Of a stretch of 64,000 nucleotides of DNA, positions 1 to 11,734 are shown one piece after another. Every line of letters begins with the position of its first letter. Within the stretch, counting starts at the first letter, position 1. Both the position numbers and the translations under genes were made by a program. Source of the DNA: Mantis religiosa (taxonomy: Eukaryota > Arthropoda > Insecta > Mantodea > Mantidae); the NCBI GenBank assembly GCA_030765055.1, contig CM060951.1:54654470-54718469 (forward strand). The letters run 5' to 3'. The notes below the pieces were generated by a model that searched no databases, was not told the origin of the DNA, and saw only the letters and a program-made list of their open reading frames with translations.

Positions 1-40
1 ACGTGCCAAAATCTTGAACAACTTTTTTTTTTGTCATTTT

Positions 41-247
41 CGTCCTCCAACGTTAAGTTATATCGGACGATGAATGGAATAGAAGGAATGATGTTCAAAT
101 GAGTCCAGGGTCCGCAGAGCTTACAGTTACCAGTTATTCGTCTTTTAGAATAAAGGAAAACCCCGGAAAAAACCTTATACAGGTAACTCACTCGTGACCT
201 CTTAAACGCGAGGCAGACAGGCTACCATCTACGCCACCGAGGTGGGC
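41..247 (-). repeat. SINE family A copy (tRNA-derived)
   Basis: Reverse-strand copy of a short interspersed element seen at least seven times in the window. Read on the minus strand it has a tRNA-like head (GCCTCGGTGGCGTAGATGG-type A-box region and a degenerate B box), then a conserved body that ends in ACGTTGGAGGACG before an A-rich tail, seen here as poly-T at 22-32. The best-preserved relative is at 7592-7838. The tRNA-derived assignment rests on the A/B-box-like spacing; the family name is unknown to me. Confidence 0.8.
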
Positions 248-620
248 AAATCTTTAACAAGATACCAATTCCAACATCTTGCTTGGTGTACATGAATAAT
301 ATTTAATTTTAATAGTATCCTTTCGTGTGTTAACATACAGCATTCCACAGGCTAACAGGAAATGAAGTGTTTGCTTTTTCTCGAATTTAACACCTTGATT
401 TATTCACAGTAATTCTTTTATCACGTCATGTCAGTAGTTTAAATTTCAGTTCTGAGTAATTAGAAGATTATTACATACACACCAACCAGTTTGAGCTCTC
501 TAGAGTAAACAGAGATTACGAACCATTCATAAACAAAGATATAATGTGACCAGACACGTTCTGCGGAGGCAGCAGGAAATTTATTGTTTCCTCTCACTCG
601 AATTGGCTTATTCAAAGTAA
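248..620. other. Non-coding, contains a local duplication of the R1 repeat start
   Basis: No gene is seen. Positions 400-480 and 605-690 share a diverged block (TAATTCTTTTATCACGTCATG and the following GTTCTGAGTAATTA), so part of the dispersed repeat that starts near 620 is duplicated locally. Confidence 0.5.
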
Positions 621-1012
621 TTCTTTTATCACGTCATGTCAAACGTTTACGTTTCAGTTCTGAGTAATTACAAATATACATACACGCATACATGCCAACC
701 AATTATTATATTCATACAGTGCTTACGTCTAGTGGTTTATTTATTTGTATTATAAAAACTATTTGAGCTTAAAATATGGGGTTTTCATGGTTATGTTAGA
801 TTACATTACTCTCTACCTTCTTCATGGAACAGTTTTGGCGAAATCTGAATGTTTGTCTTAGCGCGAATAGTATTTCACACAGAGTGATTAGGTTGGCGCT
901 CCTCACACAACACTTAGCGGGAATGCAATACGACAACACCGCAGGACTCCGATTGGTTGTTCGCCTAGTAGCGCTCAAGGATAAACACCTTCCCATTTGA
1001 AACACATAATAG
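620..1012. repeat. Dispersed repeat R1, copy 1
   Basis: About 390 bp closely matching 29712-30112, including shared sequence around GTTCTGAGTAAT, ATGGTTATGTTAGAT, AGCGGGAATGCAATACGACA and the terminal TTGAAACACATAATAG. The same terminal 16-mer recurs alone at 8779-8794, and with one change at 15009-15024, so it probably marks the end of the element. No tRNA promoter, terminal inverted repeat or convincing coding capacity is evident; the class is unknown. Confidence 0.7.
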
Positions 1013-1535
1013 TTCGGCGAATTCCTCGTCCAAGCAACCAATTTTCATTTGCAATCAACTATTTGAAGAAAGTTTTTATCATTAAGAGGACCGACTGGTG
1101 ATAATTGGGCTAAGATGATACAGAATTACAATTTAATTTTTTAATTTTTATTATATTCTACTCCATAAGAATGATTAACTGTAAATATTTTTGAAATTGA
1201 AATTAATATGATATTACGCAAGGATTTCAAGAAACAAAACAGTGGAAATGACCGCCCACTCAAGGCTTTTTCAGACATTTATACTATTTATATTTATACT
1301 TTTTTAAAATTATTTTTTGTAAAACTTACTGCACATGTCAATGAATTTATAAATTATGTATTTAAATAAAAACTGGAACTAATTAATAAAATATACATAA
1401 CCAACGTTTCAGGTCAGTTTTTAAGAGTAATTTTACCAGCGCCGTTTTATCTGCTCTAACACTAGGCATTTTTCAACCCCTTACAATGCAGTTGTTAAGT
1501 TGCCACAGTGAGACTGGGAACAGCTTCCTTAATAT
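1013..1535. other. AT-rich non-coding stretch
   Basis: No gene, recognisable repeat or RNA is seen here. Confidence 0.4.
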
Positions 1536-1536
1536 T

Positions 1537-2768
1537 AGGGTCGGATGATAAGTCCCGGTACTTAAATAGAGATGCCGCCACTGGGCCAGTTTGACGGATA
1601 ACATCATACAGTTTAACTCTAGACTAGTTTATGTCAATAGTTACAAGTCAATAGCTTGTTTTGGGTTTTGAATGACCACATTTTAAACAAGACAAGTGTA
1701 GAGGTTTCACGAAAGTAGAGGATTTGGAAAAACGAGCAGTGGTTAAATATTTCCATTTGAAAGGCTCAACGCCTAAAAAAATCAAGGAGGAAATGGACAG
1801 CACGTTGAAAGACTCTGCCCCTTCATATACAATGATTAAAAGTTGAGTTGCGGACTTTAAAATGGGACGTACGAGCTGTAGTGATGAGCCTCGCTCTGGA
1901 TGTCCAGTGGAAGACACAACTCCAGAGACCATTGAAAAAATTCTTGGTTTAGTACTGGAAGACCACTGATTAAAGTTGTGTGAGATAGCAGAAGTTGTAA
2001 ACATCAAAATAAGATGCAGGTAATATTTTAAGTAATGACAAGATCTGAGCAAGTTGGGTACCGCGTTTATTGACACCTCATCAAAAGTTGCGAAGAAGAA
2101 TTGTTTCTGTTAGGAATTTGGAGCTCTGCCGTAAAAATCCCAGTGAATTTTTAAGACAGCTTATTACCATGGATAAAACTTGGATATATCACTACACTCC
2201 AGAAAGTAAATGACAGTCAAAACATTGGATTGCACCAGGTGAAGCAACTCCAGAAGGGCAAAGTCAATTTTGTCAGCTAACAAGGTTATGGCGAGTGTTT
2301 TCTGGGAGGAACGGGGAATTATTTTTATTGATTACTCGGAAAAGGGTAAAAGTATAGAAAAATATCTCATTTAGCAAAGAAACAATCTTGTGTTTTTTTT
2401 TTTTTTTTTTTTTTTTTCACGACAGTGACAATGCTCCGGTCAATCGCTCAGTCATTGGATTGAGAATAATGTGCGAATTGCTTGAACATCCATCCTATTC
2501 ACCAGATCTAGCACTCAGTGACTACCATCTGCTCCCGAAACTCAAAAAATGTCTTGGAGGACGAAGATTTCACAGCATCTAGGAGGTCTTTGATGCGGTA
2601 AACAGCTATTTTGAGTACAATGATAAATCACACGTTAGAGATGGTTTAATTAAATTAAGATACCGATATGACAGGTGAGCCTTTCTAGAGATTACGTTGA
2701 GAAATAAATACACAAAAATTATATATTTTTTTAATTGTGAAGCCCGGTACTTATCAGCCGACCCCCGT
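1537..2768 (+). mobile_element. Mariner-family DNA transposon, decayed
   Basis: A mariner-type element of about 1.23 kb. The left end (GGGTCGGATGATAAGTCCCG) is inverted and imperfectly repeated at the right end near 2742-2767 (CGGTACTTATCAGCCGACCC), and both ends abut a TA dinucleotide as expected for mariner target duplication. Between them lies a plus-strand transposase relic. A run of 25 T interrupts it at about 2393-2417. Size and layout match intact mariners of about 1.3 kb; the copy is certainly inactive. Confidence 0.85.
1720..2583 (+). pseudogene. Mariner transposase pseudogene
   Basis: Transposase of the mariner family, which cuts and pastes the element through a D,D34D catalytic core. 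The plus-strand translation shows the N-terminal helix-turn-helix region (KYFHLKGSTPKKIKEEM), the linker with SDEPRSGCPVE, the first catalytic aspartate in TMDKTWIYHYTPES, and the final aspartate block HPSYSPDLALSDYHLLP. Several in-frame stops and frameshifts, plus the poly-T run before the second catalytic block, break the frame. No part could give a full-length protein. Confidence 0.8.
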
Positions 2769-2769
2769 A

Positions 2770-5465
2770 TAACAGTTTACACAAAACTTGGTTTACAGTG
2801 ATTAATAGAAAGTAAATGTGTCAGGCCAACAAGATCATCCATGTTTGACAGGCGTATATATTTTTGCAAAAGTGAAACTCATAATTAAATAAAAAAAAGA
2901 GATTAACCCAATTATGTTAAACATTTATTTCTTAGCAAATTTATGTAGAAGTTAATAAGAAGTATGAGTCTGGAATGTTGTTTAAAACATTGCTGCGATA
3001 GGAGCACTTAAGAAAAGGCTTAAATTTATGGTTTACAACACGTAAGTTTAATGTTCCTATAACACTTGCGTTTGAGGCTCCTCTGTGGTGAGAAACAGGA
3101 TAGAACATGGATGCGACAGTCATTTCCAAATGTTAACTTTTGTTACATGCTTAGGGATAAAATGATGTTCAACACTACGTTAAAGCTAACATTGATAAAA
3201 CCCTTAAATCTTCCAAACAGCAGCCTAAGAGCGTTCCGTTAAAGTATCTGTCTCTCTCTTTGTCTCCTTCCATTTGTTTATAACATGATCGTTCTAGTTA
3301 GACATCTGTAATCATTAGCAGTAGCGGCTGAAGCATGGTCATACTGGTGACAAATTAACGCTGTTTATCGAGCTAGGCCATATCGTACGGTTATTGAACA
3401 AAATGGTTCAAATGAAGTTCATTTGTGTGAAGGAGTATGTACACCACCGCTACTGAAGTGAAGGAGAAATTATTTTGTGTTTGACACACGCTCTTCTGAG
3501 TCAGCCAGTGAAGGGTTTCTTATCTTACGGACCAATAACTTCAGGAACAAGGCCAGCTAAGATTGGTTACGTAGATGACGAACCCTCCGGCAGTTACCCG
3601 ACAGGAGCTTGGCTCAATCATAAAGTCATTTCTCTCTCACTGTATTAGTGACTTTTTCCTCAAGCAGATGAACAAATATCGGGTTACGTATACTTTATAA
3701 ACACAATACCTGACAACATATTAACTGGGACTCGCAGGAATATCGTAATGTTTCCGCACACGTGAATTAAAGCCACCAAATCCTTTACTGAGTACTGTTT
3801 ATGGAGGACAGAATCAAATATTTTTGACTTCATATAAGAGAAAATGCAAATATCCTCCAGAATTTCTAAGCTGTTAACCCTTGCAACTTTTTAATCTATA
3901 TTGATGTACAGATCAGGATCAGATCTTCCCATTCACCTCGTCTTGTATGGTTAAAGTATAAGATGGATTGCCTAATAAAGAACTTAGTTTATTCATGTTG
4001 CTTATAGAAATTTTACATCGCGCACATGACTGTCGTACATCCAAAGATTACTTTTCTTAGCAGAGAAAATTGCTCTTTTATTCGTCGTCTGCTGCATACT
4101 AGCAGTGCAATCAACATTAAAAAGTAACGATTAATTTAATTATATCTAAGTATGAACAATGGAAAAAAATTACGAATCTAATGTAACAAAACTGGATTTC
4201 CACTAATTTTTACATTGCAAACTAATGATGAATGCCTTATATTCACTTCTGAGTATAGCATACTCTGCCTCACATGGATATAATTAGTTTGTACTTGTAA
4301 ACAGCACATGCTGCCAATGATAGCCGTGACAAGTACTAACGAGTACGAATTTTGGACCATTCTTTTTCCCTCCACTTGCCGCTAAACTTTAGACTGAATG
4401 TCCAGGATGCTATAATGCGGCCTGATTTGAAGTGGTCCGGCTCCATAGAGATAGTGATACAATAATGTTGCAAACTTCAATTTGCAGTCGTTTGCTTCTC
4501 TTTCTGTAGTTTTCTGTTATCAGGCAAGACATTTCCTTATATTTTTAACAACAAGCATGGCTTTATGTGATCATACGAACCAGTTGAAAGATCTATTTTT
4601 TCTTCTTTTTTTAGGGTAGTCCCATGGCACGGATGTACTACGCCCGAAGCTGTTCCATATCATCATTGTCCATCGTTGTGGTGCCGCATGCAGTTAGAAC
4701 GTAGGCGGGGGTGACGGGGTAGTAAAACCTTACATATATGACACCTAAGCTGTGGATGAAAAGCGCAGTAATTAATTCAAGCGCAGTAATTAATTCGCTG
4801 TAAATGCAGAGATCTTCTTTTTCGATTCCCGGATGTTAGATGAAAATGTTTCTTTAGCCTAAAGATGCATAGTTTGAAGTGCAATAATAAAGTAAGAATG
4901 TGTGGTTAAGTTTGTTGTTTTTTCGAATATATGCATGCAGAACATGCTCAAACACGGACATTGTTATATTCTTGTAGAATTCTATTTGAGCATCAGGGAC
5001 TTCAAAACATGTGAAATGCAATAGTTCTTCTGCTTACTATAGAGGAGCGAAAGAGAAAGCAATTAATCTATTTTCAAAAAAATGTACTCTTTATAACAGC
5101 GTTCATGGCATAACAACAGAGAATTCAAAGAAATCGGATTGAAGTCGTGCTTCTATATACTTTAAGGTATAAATCCTTTGAGATAAGATTTTACGATAAT
5201 CAGAAAGACAGGATACTGCGCTGCCCATCTGATGAAACTTGTTCCATCTATCTGTCCGTGAAAACATAGCATTTGCTACGAATGATGCTAATCTTCTTCA
5301 GGCAGATCGTGAACTGTCCATCACGGATTTTCAATACGCCTTGAAACACTTGTGAGGAGAGCATGCACACAATTCCTAGGAAGACAAGATAAATTAATGT
5401 GCTCATCATCAAATGAAATGGCTGGTGCAAAATAGAACATTTTCTTAATGGAAAGGCATGCTTTA
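2770..5465. other. Long non-coding stretch
   Basis: About 2.7 kb in which I find no coding region with recognisable homology, no paired termini and no tandem array. The only long open frames are under 100 codons, on the minus strand, and look random. Confidence 0.4.
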
Positions 5466-5468
5466 GGA

Positions 5469-6905
5469 CTAATAAATAAATAAATAAATAAATAAAATCT
5501 GAATATTCTACCCCGGCACCTAGACAACTATACCGGGGCATATATCCAAATTTTCTCTTTATTTTTCCATAAAATCCTTACAAATGTTATAATTATACAA
5601 ATCTCTCAGAAAACTACTCTACAAAAATAAAATGAAATAAAATAACAGAAATAAACACAAAAAAGCAAAAAACAAAAGAAAACAACTATAAAATTACAAA
5701 ATCCTTATTTCCTAAATCTATATCTAAATCTACTAATTCTGTAGTCCACCATGGCCTCTGCCATCACTCTCTCCCTCCGCCGCCCATGCAGTCAACTCCA
5801 TTGTTAGATTATTCAATAATTCTTCCCGTCTTATCCTATTTTGTATTCTAGAACTCCTTCTTGGATCTTGTACTATTCTTCGCCTATTATCAACTCTTTC
5901 TCCTTTGAATATTTTTACCTCCCATGCTTTCTTACTTACAAAGTTAGTCAAAACTTGTAATTTATTTACCAATTGTTGATCTCGAATTATGTCATATACG
6001 ATATATCCTGCTAGCGCATGCCTCTCTTCTTGTTGGTGAATTGCATATCTTCCACATTCAAATACTACATGTTCAGGATTATCTTGTTTGTTACATAATT
6101 CACATATATCATTTTCAGTTTTATTGATTTTCTTCCAATAGGTCTTATAAGGTCCGTGTCCAGTTATATAATGTATAAATCCCTTTGTTGGTTGAATAAA
6201 ATTCAATTTTAGTCTCTCTTTGACGTTCTGAAAAATTTCAAACACTCTTCTACCTTCTAGACTGTCTGTCCATTCTTTTTGCCATTTATCTTTTAAACTA
6301 TTTTTAATCACCCAAGATTTGTTTGTTCTGACTCCAGTTATATTATAAACTTTTTCTAAGTTTCCTTTTTTCGCCCAAAATTTTGCGCCCTTCAATCTTA
6401 TTAATAAATCAATCGGCCAAATGGCCGTTGTTACTAGCAATGCCATAGTTGGTGTTGTTTTTACAGCTCCTGTCAGACGTAATAATACTTTTCTTTGCGT
6501 TCTTCTCAACAATCTTCTTATTTGTACATCATCCATCCTTTCTGCCTAAACTGCTGCCGCATACGTCATAATTGCAGCAAAAATGGTGTTATGATATATC
6601 TGTATGTTACGCAATGGAAGTACAAAATTTAAATTGGTTATTCTTGCTAGCTTAAGCATTATTTTCTCTGTTTTCTGCCTAATATACTCCGTGTGTTTTC
6701 TGAAATGAAATTTTTCATCTATCATGATACCCAAATATCTCATCTCTTTTTCCCGTTTAATGTTCTGATTATTTATCTTCACTGTAGGATCCCGCTTTAA
6801 ATTTCCCTTAAAAAGCACATAATTTGACTTGTTTGGTGCAATTTTTAGTTTTGTTCTGAAACACCAATTTGATAATGTATTTGTATAATTAATTAACATA
6901 CAGTA
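5469..6905 (-). mobile_element. 5'-truncated non-LTR retrotransposon (LINE), minus strand
   Basis: The 3' part of a LINE inserted in minus orientation. The coding remnant (C-terminal reverse-transcriptase region and beyond) is followed downstream, at lower coordinates, by about 190 bp of A/T-rich 3' UTR, then a (TTTA)n tail, seen as (TAAA)n at 5469-5496. A simple-repeat tail and 5' truncation are typical products of target-primed reverse transcription. The upstream limit near 6905 is where LINE similarity is lost. Confidence 0.75.
5733..6899 (-). pseudogene. LINE ORF2 C-terminal remnant with one in-frame stop
   Basis: The first 117 codons match the thumb side of reverse transcriptase in R1/Jockey-like LINEs: WCFRTKLKIAPNKSNYVLFKG, then MRYLGIMIDEKFHFRKHTEYI. 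After one TAG near 6546 the same frame continues for about 270 codons. These contain the family's C-terminal zinc-knuckle type segment (CELCNKQDNPEHVVFECGRY) and a basic tail. The two open stretches therefore form one reading frame with a single nonsense change. The catalytic YADD box and endonuclease are absent through 5' truncation. Confidence 0.8.
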
Positions 6906-7266
6906 TCTGTCTCAAGCTAGAATAAACTTGTTGTAAACATATAGAGGGGAGAGACAGGTAGGAGAGGCCGCTTCTATAAACATCTATGAATTTTCTTCCA
7001 ACAATCAACAGCATAAGAGCATTGCTTTACCTCCTCAGGTATGCTTAAGGATAGTTCTAGTTTGAGACTGATTATAGAACTATGAATGTCCGCCCTTACC
7101 TGAAAGTGTCTTTGAAAATTAAAGTAAACTGAACTGGCGGTTTTAAGATTACAAAGTCCAACTTCGGACTCGAAAGAAAGAAATGCATATCTATAAATAA
7201 ATAATAATATAAAGGTAACTAGGACAAGGTTGTAAAGGTAGAATAACACTGAAAAACTGAATATTT
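6906..7266. other. Non-coding stretch
   Basis: No recognisable gene or repeat. A minus-strand open frame of 91 codons (6974-7249) has no features I recognise. Confidence 0.35.
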
Positions 7267-7345
7267 AGCCGGAATTTGAACCACCGAACTTTCAGTTTCC
7301 GTCTGGTTGCTCTAGTCTACTGAGTTATCATCACAACATGCCAGC
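7267..7345 (-). repeat. SINE family B fragment
   Basis: Diverged copy of the tRNA-like part of SINE B (compare 39040-39130): GGAATTTGAACC is the reverse of the B box, followed by the CCGTCTGG and TGAGTTATCATC blocks in the same order and spacing. Confidence 0.55.
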
Positions 7346-7591
7346 AGGACACTAAATTGCCCAAATGGCGAATTTTTCGCGATAAACCCCAAGGAGATTT
7401 CAAATTCATCTTGAGGTGACATACGCTATTAGTGAGTTATACTTAAATCTTAGGCTTCTAGTTAAATCAAGTACCTACAGGGTAAACAATCCTTACTTGT
7501 ATCGATTTCGTAGGAGTGGCCGGCTGGCGAAGCTGTTTGCTATATCGGCGGCGCGGATGAGTGGAAGACCACAGTAACTAAAGCACGATAG

Positions 7592-7838
7592 GCCCGCCTC
7601 GGTAGCGTAGATGGTAGCATGTGTGCCTCACCTTCAAGAGGTCCCGAGTTCGAATCTCGATCAGGGTGAGTTACCTGGATACGGGTTTTCCGGGGTTTCC
7701 CTTATCCTGAAAGACGAATGTCGGATAACTCTAAGCTCCATGGACCCCGGACTCATTTGAGCATCATTTCACTCATTCCATTCATCGGCCGATATGACTT
7801 AACGTTGGAGGACGTAAAATTACAAAAAAAAGGGGGGA
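7592..7838 (+). repeat. SINE family A copy, best preserved
   Basis: Plus-strand, nearly intact. An A-box-like GGTAGCGTAGATGGTAGCA is followed about 30 bp on by a B box (GAGTTCGAATCTC), which gives tRNA-type RNA polymerase III promoter spacing. Then comes the family body (GGGTGAGTTACCTGG, TTTTCCGGGG, GACTTAACGTTGGAGGACGT) and an A-rich tail. SINEs of this kind need a LINE reverse transcriptase for mobility. Confidence 0.85.
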
Positions 7839-7839
7839 A

Positions 7840-9290
7840 AGCACGAATGCTGGATAAGGAGTGTTTATTTACTCTGGAGAGTTCAGTTCAATATCATTCA
7901 GTTGTCTTTACACAACAGGAGAGTAAGAGTTAAATAGTGCAATGGCTTTTTGCGGTGAATTTGGTGGCGAGTCAAAAAGGCAGGTATTGCGAAATCAAGC
8001 TCAAAGTATTATTTTTAAGGTGTAAACATTCTTTAAAACATTTTCGGAAACAGAGACTAAAAATGAGTTATTGCAAAGAGTACTTCCGTTTAAAAACACG
8101 GAAAAAGTGTATCGCCTGGATCAACTTGCAATTTAAATGGGACACGAGGTAATACGCCTCCCACCTTAGCACTGCAAATATAATCCAGTTGAGTTGGCGT
8201 GGTCTCAAATAAAAAACGGGGGTTGCACACAGAAATAATACTTTTAAACTGACGTACGTTAAACGACTTGTTCACGAAGAAATTGACAAGGTAACACAAC
8301 AGGACTGGAAAAACTGAGTAAGGCATGCAGAAAACCTTCAAGAAGACGATTTTAAGAAACAAATAGCACGTGTCGAGATTTTGGAAGCTATAATCATAAA
8401 TTTGCAAGACTTAGACGATGAAGACAGTGACAATCACGAATTGTCTCTTAACGGAAGTGACATTGACAGCGATATGGGTGAGTCACTGGCAGTTCCATTG
8501 GATTAGAAAAACAGGTAATTCATAAACTGTAATTATAGTTATAGTATTTTAAAATGCACATAATTTGCAAAAATGTTTTTTTCCAATTTTTATTCTGGCG
8601 ACAGGATCATTGTAAAAGTTTATAAAATATAATTTGCTTACCCTTACGTCTGCGCCAAGTAGACCTGCATGTTGTATGACTGTGCGAGAGAGTGGGAAAT
8701 ATCAAAGGAGTGGGGTAACAAACTGGCAACGCTGAGTGTGATACGGCATCTGATTAACTGGACTCCAGGACTTCCCTTTTGAAACACATAATAGAGAGTA
8801 TATCGTCTGTTTTTAAAAGTAGACTGGCTTTAATTTTGCACTTGTATGTTTCATCGCCTTTGCTTTATATATATGTACCGCGATCGTATATACTTCCCCT
8901 CTAGCTTTGAATAGTGCTCTTTCCGACGACGGCATACCATAGTTAATGTGGATTGGAGGAACTCATGCCCTTATTTCGTACGTACTGTATACTTTATGTA
9001 GCGTAGCACAAAGAGCACTCTACCGAATCAGTAATGTAATTGAAGTACTTTCTGCCCAGCACAAGAAGGCAACGTAGAGGAATGTGTAACCTAATCATTT
9101 TTGTTGTGTTTATGCTCACCTTCCAGATATGATATGGATGCTAGGTTCACAGTGTTGCCACATAACTCATCCATATATGATGCCTATCACTGCAGTTACT
9201 GAAACGAGCATTAGATCTGGCAGCATGTATGACTCATATACACTCTCATACACTCATTTCATAGTAAATAGATTCACTCCCGGAGCAGAT
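7840..9290. other. Non-coding stretch with a stray R1 terminus
   Basis: No recognisable gene. The only structured item is an R1-like terminus at 8779-8794 (TTGAAACACATAATAG), preceded by TGGACTCCAGGACTTCC, suggesting a short relic of that repeat. Confidence 0.4.
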
Positions 9291-9297
9291 AAACAGT

Positions 9298-9410
9298 TCA
9301 AGCTCATCTTCTCTTCATTCCACGCTTGCCTTCTTGTGATGGGTAGATATCTTGGATCCTTGTCAGCTTGGATCCTTGCATGCAAGGATCCTTGTCAGTA
9401 CATCTCGGAC
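9298..9410. repeat. Direct repeat D1 with perfect palindrome (left copy)
   Basis: About 65 bp (GCTTGCCTTCTTGTGATGGG and neighbours) repeats in direct orientation at 10446-10510. Each copy runs into a 22-bp perfect palindrome built on paired GGATCC sites: here at 9370-9391 with GCATGC at its centre. The two copies bracket a transposase relic, so they could be subterminal or terminal repeats of one element. Confidence 0.7.
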
Positions 9411-9601
9411 AATGGTTTTGTGCCGGTGAGGACCGTGTGCGCACTAGTCTAAAGCCAGCTGTCGAGCCTACACTCTCGGTCGTGCGCAGTGCACTCACTA
9501 ACGGTTCGTTGTCGACACGTTTAACATTTTACAAGTTTTATTACATTTTGTAACTGTGATTATTAACCGCACTGTGTATATGTTTTCTTATTTAGACAAA
9601 A

Positions 9602-10450
9602 ATGCCTCCAATTCAAAGTAAACTTGGTGGGTAAACACTTCACAGCCAAACACGTGAAGTTGTTAATAATGTCCATCTCTTTATGAAACGGGAAGCAACT
9701 TCTGGCGACATGCTAATATCAGTGAAGAAAGTACAAGAGAGGGTGAGTGCGTAAAATAATAAAAGAAGGAGCACAATGTGAGGAGCAAGAGACCTCCTTT
9801 GGAACACCTGGGAAGAGACATCGTGTAGCAAACAGGATCACTGACATTGATGATTTTCATAGGTGTGTAATTTGAGAAACAATTGTTAATTTTTATATTC
9901 AGGAGAAAACTGTGCGGCTGTCAAAACTCTGCTCCTGAAACTTCAGGATTCAATAAACGTTAAAGGAGGAAGCACAAGTTTACGTGGTATGGAGTTCAGA
10001 TGGAAGAAAACAAGGAACAATAAGGTCTTGTTACAGGAAAGACATGACATAAGAGATTGGCGCGTGTCATATTTACGTGCCATAAAAAAGTTTATAGACG
10101 AAGGAAGGCCGATTATCTATGAAGATGAAACTTATCTTCATAGCACTCACACAAGGCCAAACAACTGGAGCGACGACAGCAGCTCTGGTTTATTTGTTCC
10201 TATTGCAAAGGGACCAAGAGTCAATATAGTCCATGCAGGAGGACAATTGGATTTTGTTCCTGGAGCATGTTTTATGTTCCAATCAAATAAATTAAAAAAA
10301 AACGGAGACTATCATGATGGGATGAATGGGAGGAATTATAAAAATGGCTAATAGAGAAACTAATTCCTAATTTGCCTCCTAATTCAGTTTCAGTGATAAT
10401 GCTCCATATCATAACGTGCAGATCGATAAAGCTCCTACAAGCTGTTCAAG
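9602..10450 (+). pseudogene. IS630/Tc1-like DDE transposase relic
   Basis: Start region reads as a helix-turn-helix transposase N-terminus (SQTREVVNNVHLFMKREA, then VKKVQERVSA), with stops, and probably an intron-like or decayed gap at about 9860-9980. From 9989 an open stretch of 120 codons carries the catalytic core: FRWKKTRNNKVLLQERHDI, IIYEDETYLHS with a catalytic aspartate, and IVHAGGQLDFVPG. The second catalytic aspartate region (DNAPYHNVQ type) survives out of frame near 10400-10440. Related to the arthropod Tc1-like DDE_3 transposases; non-functional. Confidence 0.7.
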
Positions 10451-10530
10451 CTGATCTCCTCTACATTCCCCGCTTGCCTTCTTGTGATGGGTAGACATCT
10501 TGGATCCTTGGATCCAAGGATCCTTGTCAA
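10446..10530. repeat. Direct repeat D1 with perfect palindrome (right copy)
   Basis: Partner of 9298-9410. Its 22-bp perfect palindrome (10502-10523) again uses GGATCC at both ends, but has GGATCC rather than GCATGC at its centre. Confidence 0.7.
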
Positions 10531-10597
10531 TACGAATCCTGCTATGCATAGAGTACAGTAGTTACGGTCCATTTTAAAATTACAGTGACATCGCAAC

Positions 10598-11373
10598 TAA
10601 GCCCGGGAGGGACCTTGTAACCCCTACCCGGCGCGTCCCCCGGGTGGCGGATGGGGGAACCCAGCAGAAATGGTGGGTTGGTCCGAATAGCTACGGTAAT
10701 AAGGACTTGTGGACCAACAAGGAGCTCGGTTCCTGGGGCTTAAATACTGGGACACCCTATCTCCAGAGGATATAAATATGAAGGCCCCATGCCCGGGGTA
10801 ACTGGGTGAAGACCTCAACGGCGACATTTATGGCGGCGGAAGAGGCAGCCCTTTATTTGGGGATGGTACATATGATAGACGTGACTGTTAGTCTATGAGC
10901 TGACAACCCCAGCAACAGTCTTACTCTGCTTCACGTTGGTGCCGTGTCCAGAGGACAATTAACTCTACTCAATCTCTTCAAGGAAATAGAAACGGCCGGA
11001 TAAATATTATGACGACCCCAGCTCAGAAACCCAACCTTGCTTTAACGGTGTGAAACCTGGGTCTTGACTATCTCACAACAGAAGAAAGTGGAGGCTGCTG
11101 AGATGAAATTTCTGAGACAGGTGGCAGGTTATAGACTCATAGACAAGAAAAGAAACGAGGATATTAGAAGAGAATTGGAAATTCAGAGTCTAAATGAAAC
11201 AATCATTGCATACAGGCAAAAATGGCAAGATCATGTGCAGAGAATGACCGAAGACCGTACACCACAAATAGTATACAAGTATAAACCTGTAGGTAGAAGA
11301 AATATTGGCAGGCCACGAATGAGATGGTCCGATCAATTTCCTTAAAGTCGGAACGGGCCACATACTTATACCG

Positions 11374-11431
<58 letters not shown>
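10598..11431 (+). mobile_element. LINE with internal deletion, ending in (GAT)n
   Basis: GC-rich leader (GCCCGGGAGGGACCTTGTAA onward, about 10598-11000) resembling a non-LTR element 5' UTR. It is joined directly near 11020-11032 to the last roughly 105 codons of a LINE ORF2: CETWVLTISQQKKVEAAEMK, a KWQDHVQRM block and GRRNIGRPRMRW. This C-terminal signature is shared with the copies at 12.2 and 28.9 kb. Nearly all of the endonuclease and reverse transcriptase is missing, so most of the element was deleted or never copied. It terminates in a (GAT)n tract. Confidence 0.65.
11373..11431 (+). repeat. (GAT)n microsatellite at LINE 3' end
   Basis: About 19 uninterrupted GAT units directly after the LINE C-terminus. 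Confidence 0.95.
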
Positions 11432-11734
11432 AGAAACTAAGGTTTGTATAGCAGTCAAACGGAACCAGGACCTATAAACTGATTTACTCCACTTGAGGAA
11501 GATTTCTGATTTCTCTCAATGGCTGAAGTTAGAATTAATCAATTTATATTACATAGAAGTCGGGTAACATCGGACTCTACTCTAGCAATGAAAGATGCAA
11601 CCGCGATTGCACTGGTGCATACCGGCACCTCCCCGACATTTACTAGTTATATGGAGGAAAGGCTGAAATACATCGCAGTCCAGGAGAACGGTCTTATGGG
11701 ATTTGAAGCATGGAAGCCATCTCACTCGGTATAG

